From: an uncultured Collinsella sp.
GTDB taxonomy: Bacteria > Actinomycetota > Coriobacteriia > Coriobacteriales > Coriobacteriaceae
DNA length: 8,452 nucleotides
Direction of reading: 5' to 3'
Assembly: GCA_900547835.1 (NCBI GenBank)
Contig: URIJ01000086.1
Location: 1-8,452, forward strand
Made by a program: the position numbers and the translations under genes. The first letter of the stretch is position 1. Each line of letters starts with the position of its first letter. The notes beneath the pieces are model-generated. The model did no database searches, was not told the DNA's origin, and saw only the letters and a list, made by a program, of their open reading frames with translations. Below are positions 1 through 5,493 of this stretch, piece after piece.

Positions 1-1781
1 TACTCCTCCGAGCCGTCCTCCCCAGAAGCCTTCTTCTGCTGATCGAGCTTATGCTTACCACTTACGATAGACGTAGCGCCCAGCGTGGCCAAGCTTGCAC
101 TGGCAAGGCTCGCCATCACAATCAGATCGCCCGTCTTGGGCATGTTGTCGCTCGAGGGCTTGGTAGTTGTAGTCGTCGTGGTCGTGGTGGTCACCGTTTT
201 GGAGTCATTTTGCTCCTGATTCTGGTTGTCAGCACCGCTCTTGTCGTCGTCTTCGGACTGTTTCTTTTCGCCCTCGGTCTTGCTCTCGTCCTTCTTCTGA
301 GCGGACTTGTCGTCCTTCTCCCCAGAGCTAGAACCCTTATCGGATTCGGTCTTCTCGGAAGCCTTGTCCTTGGAGTCGCCCTTTGCGGCCTCGGTCTTTT
401 CCGTGGAAACCTGATCAGAGTTGTCCTTGTTCTGGGCCGAGCCGTTATTGACGCCAGCCATCAGCGAAGAACCCAGCGTAGAACCAAGCTGCTCGGAGAA
501 AGAAGGCTTCTTGTCCGGCGAAGCAACGGGAGCGTCCGGCGCCTTATTCGAGTCGTCCTTGGAAGCATCGGAATCAGGGGTTGCGTCAGAGCCAGAGCCG
601 TTATTAGAGCCGGTGCCAGCGGACGAATCGCTCGAGCCGGTGGATGAGTTAGAGGCGCCAGCGTCGGTCGAACCAGAAGCGTCGCTGTCCGTATTGCCGG
701 CAGAGCTTGAAGACGAATCGCCCGCAGCAGAGCCGTTCGAATCGGAGCCGTTCGAGGTAGAGCCGTCGTTGGTAGTGCCACCAGCAGAGCCATTACCGTC
801 AGCATCGGTCGAGGGCGCATCCATCCTGTCATCGTTAGCATCGTCACTCGAGTCGTCATTCGAATCAGGTGTCGGCGAGGGCGCCGGTGTAGGCTCGGGC
901 TGCACGGGCGTCGCAGCGGCAGCGGCCTCGCCCTCGGCAATATAAACCAAGCAGTCCTTCAGCTCATTCTTATAACGATTCTTCCAGCCCTCATGATACT
1001 GGGGCTGACTTGAAAACTTGGTGGCAACATTGTTGACCACGCTATTGGAGAGCGCCGTCACAAACTCGCGGTCGGACATATCGTTGGAAAGATTCGCCCA
1101 GCGGAAAAAATCCCTGCAGCCACCGGTGCCGCACATGTTGGTAATGCTCCACACCATGCCCTTGACGCAATCGGCGCGGCCCGAAATATCAATGCCCAGG
1201 CCGCTCTTGAGCCACGCCTCGGTCACCGCATAGTACGAGTTGTACGCATAGGCATCTTGAAGTGCTGAGAACTCAACAGGATCGGTGTTGTACGCACCTT
1301 GGAAGGCATCCTGAGCGATATGGCCCAACTCGGTGAGCTGACCGTTCTCGTACATGGCATTGCTCGTGTTGGAAATCTCGCTGCCGCGATCAATCGCATC
1401 CTTGAGCATGCCGTACTTGGCAGAATCGTAGTTGTAAACCTGCTTCATAAACGGAATGAGCGACCAGCGGCGATCAAACTGATAGTAGCCCAGTGCGTTA
1501 TAGCCGTCACCGTACGAAAAGCCCTGGTTGTAGTTGCCATGGCTCTCGTACTTGGTAAAGTACTTCATCTCGGGAGTCACGTTGACAAACGAAACGCCCT
1601 GGACCGACCTCAGCACGCCCGAGAAGGACTGCTGGGTGTAGAGACCCTTATCGATATCGGTGGCATCCGAGGCAACGCCCGGCGTGGGCTCCTCGGCAGC
1701 GGCGGGTGCCGGCGCGGAAACGGCGCCAAACGAAAGCGCCAGCGTCAGGCCCGCGACAATAGCAGAATGCTTGGGCTGCAT
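1..1781 (-). CDS. Sortase-anchored surface protein with lysozyme-like head and Ser/Asp-rich stalk (3' end at window edge)
   Basis: The reading frame is open from an ATG at 1781 (GGGAGG Shine-Dalgarno 5-6 nt upstream) to position 3, giving 593 residues. Positions 2-1 read TA, so a stop codon probably follows just outside. Residues 1-29 form a signal peptide (MQPKHSAIVAGLTLALSFGA, then an Ala-rich cleavage region). The head, roughly residues 45-282, contains YESHGNYNQGFSYGDG followed by ALGYYQF. This resembles the ES-G-N...G-YQ motif of lysozyme and lytic-transglycosylase folds, with E79 as candidate catalytic acid. It also has four cysteines (about 205, 217, 222, 277) that could pair outside the cell. 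A Pro-rich linker (PEPTPAPSPTP) leads to a 240-residue low-complexity Ser/Asp/Asn/Gly then Lys/Glu/Ser stalk and a run of ten Thr. NMPKTGD (about 546-552), a hydrophobic stretch and a KHKLDQQKK tail form an LPXTG-like sorting signal. Surface anchoring is well supported; peptidoglycan hydrolysis is inferred from the motif only, and an adhesin with an inactive fold is possible. Confidence 0.85.
   Translation of the reverse strand, partial: MQPKHSAIVAGLTLALSFGAVSAPAPAAAEEPTPGVASDATDIDKGLYTQQSFSGVLRSVQGVSFVNVTPEMKYFTKYESHGNYNQGFSYGDGYNALGYYQFDRRWSLIPFMKQVYNYDSAKYGMLKDAIDRGSEISNTSNAMYENGQLTELGHIAQDAFQGAYNTDPVEFSALQDAYAYNSYYAVTEAWLKSGLGIDISGRADCVKGMVWSITNMCGTGGCRDFFRWANLSNDMSDREFVTALSNSVVNNVATKFSSQPQYHEGWKNRYKNELKDCLVYIAEGEAAAAATPVQPEPTPAPSPTPDSNDDSSDDANDDRMDAPSTDADGNGSAGGTTNDGSTSNGSDSNGSAAGDSSSSSAGNTDSDASGSTDAGASNSSTGSSDSSAGTGSNNGSGSDATPDSDASKDDSNKAPDAPVASPDKKPSFSEQLGSTLGSSLMAGVNNGSAQNKDNSDQVSTEKTEAAKGDSKDKASEKTESDKGSSSGEKDDKSAQKKDESKTEGEKKQSEDDDKSGADNQNQEQNDSKTVTTTTTTTTTTKPSSDNMPKTGDLIVMASLASASLATLGATSIVSGKHKLDQQKKASGEDGSEE
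730..774. repeat. Three 15-bp imperfect tandem repeats in the surface-protein stalk
   Basis: Three consecutive 15-bp units start with GAGCCGTTCGA, GAGCCGTTCGA and GAGCCGTCGTT at 730, 745 and 760. On the minus strand they encode 5-residue units of the N-G-S type in the Ser/Asn/Gly-rich stalk. The period keeps the reading frame, so copy number could change stalk length. More degenerate Gly-Ser-Asp repeats continue on both sides. Confidence 0.6.
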
Positions 1782-1834
1782 AAGATCCTCCCTGCATTGG
1801 TATAGTTAAAGTGCAGTTTGCAAAGATAGAAATA

Positions 1835-1863
1835 AGTATTGCAGCTCGCCCGTTGTTGCACAA
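1835..1863 (-). promoter_or_regulatory. Candidate promoter of the surface-protein gene
   Basis: On the minus strand TTGTGC (1863-1858) and AATACT (1840-1835) lie 17 bp apart, upstream of the start at 1781. Neither hexamer is a strong match to consensus. A TATACC sequence nearer the gene would leave a leader too short to contain the Shine-Dalgarno. The -35 hexamer sits in the GTTGTTG/CAACAAC dyad, which could be a control site. Read-through from hepT is also possible, since no convincing terminator is seen between the genes. Confidence 0.25.
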
Positions 1864-1890
1864 CAACCCCTCGGTAAACGGCAACAACCC
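1852..1890. repeat. GTTGTTG/CAACAAC dyad plus direct repeat in the 128-bp intergenic gap
   Basis: GTTGTTG (1852-1858) and CAACAAC (1861-1867) form a perfect 7-bp inverted repeat with a 2-bp centre. CAACAACCC recurs at 1882-1890, exactly 21 bp (two helical turns) after its copy at 1861. No U-tract follows on either strand, so this does not look like an intrinsic terminator. It may be an operator in front of the surface-protein gene. Confidence 0.4.
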
Positions 1891-1909
1891 TCCGCGAAAT
1901 CTTAAGGAA

Positions 1910-2329
1910 TTAGACAAACTGGTCGTCGGGCGCCAACAGAAGCTCGCCGTAACGTTTCGTCAGCCCGTCTCTCAACTGACAGAAAGCGGGAATATAGACG
2001 TTCAAGATGCGCTGAATCAAATCTTGAGCGAGCTTGTTGTCGTAGATATGGACGTTCGTATTGCGGTCTCTGAGCATATCCAGCCAGGCTGCCTCATCAA
2101 TAAAGTCGTAGAATCGGTAGGACTCCTTCAAGATGGCACGAGGAGACCCCGACGCGGCAAGCGTGGCGCCCTCATACTCGAGCAGACGCTTAAGGAGCTT
2201 CCAGCTCAGTTCAAATTGAAGATTGAACTTATTAATCAATCCACTCTGAACAAAATCATTGTTGAGATCCTGATTGGGCGCATCCTCAAGATTCGCCAAG
2301 GCGCTAACAAAGTTCTCATATTTTTTCAT
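1910..2329 (-). CDS. hepT: HEPN-domain protein, HepT/HI0074-like toxin of a HEPN/MNT pair
   Basis: A 139-residue, mostly helical protein of the HI0074 family (also annotated as nucleotidyltransferase substrate-binding protein). The sequence RNTNVHIY at residues 89-96 fits R-X4-H-X-Y, the motif of HEPN ribonuclease toxins, with R89 and H94 as predicted catalytic residues and Y96 in the position that MntA antitoxins AMPylate in characterised pairs. Upstream conserved features are the FELSWKLLKRLLEYEG helix and the SPRAILKESYRF segment. The ATG lies inside the end of mntA (14-bp overlap) with only a weak Shine-Dalgarno, so translation is probably coupled. Known members cleave RNA and are neutralised by the partner nucleotidyltransferase; target and activity here are inferred. 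The gene looks AT-richer than suf, which may mean acquisition by transfer. An antiphage role is possible but not shown. Confidence 0.85.
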   Translation of the reverse strand: MKKYENFVSALANLEDAPNQDLNNDFVQSGLINKFNLQFELSWKLLKRLLEYEGATLAASGSPRAILKESYRFYDFIDEAAWLDMLRDRNTNVHIYDNKLAQDLIQRILNVYIPAFCQLRDGLTKRYGELLLAPDDQFV

Positions 2330-2603
2330 ACAGAATCACACCATCCTTGGCAATCTCATCGAGCAATTGCTGCGATAGGGACTCGTCGAGATTGACGACA
2401 TCTACATCTAAAAGAGTATCAAGATGTTCCTCGATCAAATATGAGAAACGGCCGAAATCCCGGCAACCTGCTACGGCGATGTCAATATCGCTCTTGGGCA
2501 AGTTGTCGCCTCGAGCACGAGAACCAAACAACACGACCTTCTCGGCGTCACATTCCCGAGCAAAAACTTCGATTTGCTTGTACACCTTGTCGAGAGATGC
2601 CAT
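2316..2603 (-). CDS. mntA: MNT-domain nucleotidyltransferase, MntA/HI0073-like antitoxin
   Basis: A 95-residue minimal nucleotidyltransferase from the ATG at 2603. The motif FGSRARGDNLPKSDIDIAV matches G-S-X10-D-X-D exactly, supplying the metal-binding aspartates. A later Asp in LLDVDVVNLDE is the likely third carboxylate, and the protein ends a few residues after the DGVILYEKI segment, typical for stand-alone MNT proteins. In characterised pairs such enzymes add AMP to the Tyr of the HEPN toxin motif and so silence it; that role is assigned here by family and by the adjoining hepT. An in-frame GTG at 2609 would sit directly on the GGGG of the ribosome-binding site, so the ATG, with GGGG about 5 nt upstream, is preferred. 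It begins 8 bp after the rrf2 stop, so both are probably on one mRNA. Confidence 0.87.
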   Translation of the reverse strand: MASLDKVYKQIEVFARECDAEKVVLFGSRARGDNLPKSDIDIAVAGCRDFGRFSYLIEEHLDTLLDVDVVNLDESLSQQLLDEIAKDGVILYEKI

Positions 2604-2611
2604 TTGCACCC

Positions 2612-3043
2612 CTACAGCTTAATGTCAAAGTTGATTTCGGGGACGGCGGCCAGGTCGGCCAACGTCACGCCGTCGACGTACTTTTCGATCACGTCGTCCA
2701 GGCCGCGCCAGAACTTGACGGTCGAGCACAAATCGCTGCGGGTGCAGCTGTTGTCGATGCCGTCGCACGCCACGGGCGCCGTGCTGCCCTCGACGGCGCG
2801 CAGGATGTCGCCGGCACGCACCTCGGCTGGATCCTTGGCCATCATGTAGCCGCCGCCCTTGCCGCGCACGCTCTTAAGCAGGCCCGCCTTCATAAGCGGA
2901 CGAACCAGCTGCTCCAAATACTTTTGTGAGATATGCTCACGGTCGGCAACCTCGCGCAAGGCAATCTTGCCCTCGGCGTCGCCCAGCGCCGCGATATAGA
3001 TCATCAGCCGGAGGGCATAGCGGCCCTTGGAAGAAATGAGCAT
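2612..3043 (-). CDS. Rrf2-family transcriptional regulator, probable Fe-S sensing regulator of the suf operon
   Basis: A 143-residue protein starting MLISSKGRYALRLMIYIA, the hallmark N-terminus of Rrf2 winged-helix regulators. The recognition helix region is ISQKYLEQLVRPLMKAGLLKS, followed by the wing VRGKGGGYMMAK. Cysteines C93, C100 and C106 (C-X6-C-X5-C) lie where IscR-type regulators bind a [2Fe-2S] cluster, so Fe-S sensing is likely. The spacing differs by one residue from E. coli IscR as I recall it (C-X5-C-X5-C), and no His is evident at the fourth-ligand position. The frame is open upstream to 3139, but that extension crosses the operators. The ATG at 3043 has a good GGGAGGG site 5-7 nt upstream and gives the family length. 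It is divergent from sufC and leads the mntA-hepT genes. Control of suf and of itself is inferred from position and from the palindromes. Confidence 0.9.
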   Translation of the reverse strand: MLISSKGRYALRLMIYIAALGDAEGKIALREVADREHISQKYLEQLVRPLMKAGLLKSVRGKGGGYMMAKDPAEVRAGDILRAVEGSTAPVACDGIDNSCTRSDLCSTVKFWRGLDDVIEKYVDGVTLADLAAVPEINFDIKL

Positions 3044-3064
3044 ACCTACCCTCCCATCGCATCT

Positions 3065-3093
3065 GGGACAACATAACCAGGTTTGTTTGTCCC
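3065..3093. promoter_or_regulatory. Palindromic operator 1 (GGGACAA...TTGTCCC)
   Basis: A 29-bp imperfect dyad bounded by GGGACAA and TTGTCCC, with AACC-A-GGTT at its centre (3079). Eleven of 14 half-site positions pair. It lies between the rrf2 start and the candidate rrf2 -10 box, where a bound repressor would cover the transcription start. The likely ligand is the adjacent Rrf2 protein, but nothing in the sequence proves this. Confidence 0.65.
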
Positions 3094-3095
3094 AA

Positions 3096-3101
3096 ATCTT
3101 A
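3096..3101 (-). promoter_or_regulatory. Candidate -10 box of the rrf2-mntA-hepT transcript
   Basis: On the minus strand this reads TAAGAT (4 of 6 matches to TATAAT). It lies in the 15-bp gap between the two palindromes, about 50 bp before the rrf2 ATG. No good -35 hexamer is seen at 16-18 bp; that stretch falls inside palindrome 2. A promoter so placed would be occluded when either operator is occupied. The assignment is tentative. Confidence 0.3.
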
Positions 3102-3108
3102 AGTAAGT

Positions 3109-3137
3109 GGGACAAACAAACCTTGTTATTTTGTCCC
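3109..3137. promoter_or_regulatory. Palindromic operator 2 (inverted near-copy of operator 1)
   Basis: A 29-bp element starting GGGACAAACAAACC and ending TTGTCCC. Its sequence equals the reverse complement of operator 1 at 27 of 29 positions, and it is itself an imperfect dyad. Centres of the two operators are 44 bp apart, about four helical turns. It ends 38 bp before the likely suf -35 box, so bound protein could affect both divergent promoters. Confidence 0.65.
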
Positions 3138-3159
3138 ACATCTAGAAAAGTCGAGTGGA

Positions 3160-3183
3160 TTAGTCGGGTTTTCCCTTGACTAA
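3160..3183. promoter_or_regulatory. TTAGTC/GACTAA dyad overlapping the suf -35
   Basis: TTAGTC (3160-3165) and GACTAA (3178-3183) are perfect 6-bp inverted repeats. Inside them GGG TTTT CCC (3166-3175) adds three more pairs, leaving only a TT bulge. The right arm overlaps the TTGACT -35 candidate. It is unrelated in sequence to the GGGACAA palindromes, so it may bind another regulator or be a coincidence. Confidence 0.35.
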
Positions 3184-3203
3184 CGCCGAACCCATAGTAA
3201 CTT
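3176..3203 (+). promoter_or_regulatory. Candidate promoter of the suf operon
   Basis: TTGACT (3176-3181, 5 of 6 to the -35 consensus) is followed 16 bp later by TAACTT (3198-3203, a weak -10). TTTATT at 3202 is an alternative with longer spacing. The leader to sufC would be about 55-60 nt. The -35 call is fairly convincing, the -10 is not. Confidence 0.4.
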
Positions 3204-3228
3204 TATTCCGAGAAGATTCCTAGGGTTT

Positions 3229-3248
3229 AGTACACCTATGAGTACACC
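3229..3248. repeat. AGTACACC direct repeat in the suf leader
   Basis: AGTACACC occurs at 3229-3236 and 3241-3248, a 12-bp period, between the suf promoter and the sufC ribosome-binding site. It may be an operator half-site pair or chance. Confidence 0.4.
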
Positions 3249-3267
3249 ATATACAGAGAGGGACAGC

Positions 3268-4068
3268 ATGAGCGCAAATCCGCTGCTTTCCATCGAAGGT
3301 CTGACCGCCTCCGTGGACGAGAAGACCATCCTCCACAACGTCAACCTCAACGTCGCCGCCGGCGAGACCCACGTTCTGATGGGACCCAACGGCGCCGGCA
3401 AGTCCACCCTCGGCCACCTGGTCATGGGCGACTCCGTCTATACCGTCAACGACGGCCGCATCGTCTTTGACGGCCAGGACATCACCGAGCTCACCACCGA
3501 CAAGCGTTCGCGCGCCGGCCTGTTTCTGAGCTTCCAGGCCCCGGTCGAGATCCCGGGCGTGCCGCTGTCGAGCTTTTTGCGTGCCAGCATCGCTGGCCGC
3601 CCCGGCCTGGAGATGAAGGGCAAGGAGTTCCGCCGTCGCGTCAAGGAGCTCGCGGCCGAGCTCAACATGGACACCGCCTACCTCAACCGTGAGCTGGGCG
3701 TGGGCTTCTCGGGCGGCGAGAAAAAGAAGGTCGAGATGCTCCAGCTTCTGCTGCTGCAGCCCAAGCTCGCCATCCTGGACGAAACCGACTCCGGCCTGGA
3801 CGTCGACGCCCTTTCCACCGTCAGCCACGGCATGGACGCCTACCGCAAGAGCTGCGACGGCTCCATGCTCATCATCACGCACAACACGCGTATCCTGGAG
3901 CACCTGGATGTCGACCGCGTCCACGTTATGGTCAAGGGCCACATCGTACGCGAGGACGACGCCTCGCTGATCCCCTGGATCGACAAGAACGGCTTTGAGA
4001 CCTTCGAGCGCGAGGCCGCCGAGCAGCGCGCCCAGGCCGAGTCCGCCGTTGCCGAGCAGCAGGCGTAA
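3268..4068 (+). CDS. sufC: SufC, ABC-type ATPase of the Fe-S cluster assembly scaffold
   Basis: A 266-residue soluble ABC ATPase that powers the SufBCD scaffold in the cytoplasm. Visible motifs are Walker A GPNGAGKST (39-47), Q-loop Gln in LSFQAPVEIPGV (Q90), the signature FSGGEKKK (147-154), Walker B LAILDETDSGLD (167-178) and the switch His in ITHN (H205). The signature followed by Lys residues, and DETDSGLDVDAL, are specific to SufC rather than transporters. The ATG at 3268 is chosen because GAGAGGGA lies 4-5 nt upstream; the in-frame ATG at 3238 has no good ribosome-binding site and overlaps the AGTACACC repeat. The last ~18 residues form a Glu/Gln/Ala-rich tail. It is first in the operon, 12 bp before sufB. 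Confidence 0.97.
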   Translation: MSANPLLSIEGLTASVDEKTILHNVNLNVAAGETHVLMGPNGAGKSTLGHLVMGDSVYTVNDGRIVFDGQDITELTTDKRSRAGLFLSFQAPVEIPGVPLSSFLRASIAGRPGLEMKGKEFRRRVKELAAELNMDTAYLNRELGVGFSGGEKKKVEMLQLLLLQPKLAILDETDSGLDVDALSTVSHGMDAYRKSCDGSMLIITHNTRILEHLDVDRVHVMVKGHIVREDDASLIPWIDKNGFETFEREAAEQRAQAESAVAEQQA

Positions 4069-4080
4069 AGGGGCGACGCA

Positions 4081-5493
4081 ATGACCAAGAACCGCACCGA
4101 GGTCGCGGACATCGACCGCAGCCTCTACGACTTCACCTATGGCGAGGAGGGATTCGAGCGCCTCGACGCCGGCATCACGCCCGACATCGTGCGCGAGATC
4201 AGCGCCAAGAAGGACGAGCCGCAGTGGATGCTCGACCTGCGCTTAAAGTCCCTCGAGATCTTCAATCGTTTTCCCGACCCGACGTGGGGCCCCTCCATCG
4301 AGGGCCTGGACATGGACAACATCGTCACCTACGTCAAGCCCAACACCGACCAAAAGCACGACTGGGAGTCGGTGCCCGACGACATCAAGAGCACCTTTGA
4401 GCGCTTGGGCATCCCCGAGGCCGAGCGCAGCTACTTGGCGGGCGTCGGCGCGCAGTACGACTCCGAGCTCGTCTACCACAACATGCAGGACACCGCGTCC
4501 AAGATGGGCATCGTCTACTCCGGCATCGAGGAGGCCCTGCACGACCCGCAGTGGGAGCCGCTCATTCACGAGAAGTTTATGACGCTCATCCCGCCCACCG
4601 ACCACAAGTTTGCGGCCCTGCACGGCGCCGTGTGGTCGGGCGGCTCGTTTGTCTACGTGCCCAAGGGCACCAAGCTCGATTTCCCGCTGCAGAGCTACTT
4701 CCGCCTCAACGCCAAGGGCGCCGGCCAGTTTGAGCACACGCTCATCATCGTCGAGGACGACGCCGACCTGCACTTTATCGAGGGCTGCTCCGCGCCCAAG
4801 TACAACGTGGCCAACCTCCACGCCGGTGCTGTCGAGCTCTTTGTGGGCAAGCGTGCGCACCTGCGCTACTCGACCATCGAGAACTGGTCCAAGAACATGT
4901 ACAACCTCAACACCAAGCGTGCGCGCGTGGACGAGGACGGCGACATCGAGTGGATCAGCGGCTCCTTCGGCAGCCACGTGGGCTACCTCTACCCCATGAG
5001 CGTGCTCAACGGCCGCCGCGCCCGCTCGAGCTTTACCGGCATCACCTTTGCCGGCGCCGGCCAGAACCTCGATACCGGCTGCAAGGTTGTGCTCAACGCG
5101 CCCGAGACCTCGGCAACCGTCGAGACCAAGGGCATCTCCAAGAGCGGCGGCATCCAGACCTTCCGTAGCTCTATCGTGGCCACGCCCAAGGCCGAGGGCT
5201 CCAAGGCAACCGTGAGCTGCCAGTCGCTCATGCTCGACGACCAGAGCCGCTCCGACACTATTCCGGCCATGGACATCCGCGCCAAGAACGTCGACATCGG
5301 CCACGAGGCCACCATCGGCCGCATCGGCGACGACAAGGTGTTCTACCTGATGAGCCGCGGCATCTCGGAGGAAGAGGCCCGCACCATGATCGTCAACGGC
5401 TTTGCCAACCCGGTCTCCAAGGAGCTGCCGCTGGAGTACGCCGTCGAGATGAACAACCTGATCAAGCTCGAGATGGAAGGAGCGATCGGATAA
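4081..5493 (+). CDS. sufB: SufB, Fe-S cluster scaffold subunit
   Basis: A 470-residue SufB of normal length. Family landmarks include the N-terminal EPQWMLDLRLKSLEIF helix, GVGAQYDSELVYHNM, and GGSFVYVPKG near 187-196. The beta-helix core carries FIEGCSAPKYNVANLHAGAVE (C236) and the C-terminal part GHEATIGRIGDDKVFYLMSRG (H408, E409). C380 in the VSCQSLML segment appears to correspond to the E. coli SufB cysteine that receives sulfur and lies at the SufB-SufD interface. With SufC and SufD it forms the SufBC2D complex on which clusters are built before transfer to apoproteins. AAGGGG stands about 7 nt before the ATG. Third positions are strongly C/G, typical of a well expressed housekeeping gene in this genome. 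Confidence 0.97.
   Translation: MTKNRTEVADIDRSLYDFTYGEEGFERLDAGITPDIVREISAKKDEPQWMLDLRLKSLEIFNRFPDPTWGPSIEGLDMDNIVTYVKPNTDQKHDWESVPDDIKSTFERLGIPEAERSYLAGVGAQYDSELVYHNMQDTASKMGIVYSGIEEALHDPQWEPLIHEKFMTLIPPTDHKFAALHGAVWSGGSFVYVPKGTKLDFPLQSYFRLNAKGAGQFEHTLIIVEDDADLHFIEGCSAPKYNVANLHAGAVELFVGKRAHLRYSTIENWSKNMYNLNTKRARVDEDGDIEWISGSFGSHVGYLYPMSVLNGRRARSSFTGITFAGAGQNLDTGCKVVLNAPETSATVETKGISKSGGIQTFRSSIVATPKAEGSKATVSCQSLMLDDQSRSDTIPAMDIRAKNVDIGHEATIGRIGDDKVFYLMSRGISEEEARTMIVNGFANPVSKELPLEYAVEMNNLIKLEMEGAIG

Noticed and set aside
51..945. Plus-strand open frames of 198 and 174 codons
   Set aside because: They lie opposite the Ser/Asp-rich stalk of the surface protein; their repetitive Glu/Pro/Ser or Leu/Arg/Val content is the complement of its repeats. 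The minus-strand frame has signal peptide, head and sorting signal in one frame.
1852..1867. The GTTGTTG/CAACAAC dyad as intrinsic terminator of the rrf2-mntA-hepT transcript
   Set aside because: The stem is short with a 2-nt centre and is followed on the minus strand by GGGCGAG rather than a U-run.
3065..3137. The GGGACAA repeats as a mini CRISPR array, transposon ends or a terminator
   Set aside because: There are only two inverted units with a 15-bp gap, no further copies, no flanking duplication, no transposase and no U-tract; position between divergent promoters fits operators.
3044..3139. Upstream extension of the rrf2 reading frame to an ATG at 3139
   Set aside because: The extra 32 residues cross both palindromes and are not part of the Rrf2 fold; the internal ATG at 3043 has a strong ribosome-binding site and the canonical MLISSKGRYA start.
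3238..3267. Alternative sufC start at 3238
   Set aside because: No proper Shine-Dalgarno, overlaps the AGTACACC repeat, and adds ten residues not typical of SufC; the 3268 ATG has GAGAGGGA in place.
4243..5304. A 353-codon minus-strand frame opposite sufB
   Set aside because: Same cause: an antisense frame of a GC-biased gene, low-complexity product, no ribosome-binding site or family resemblance.
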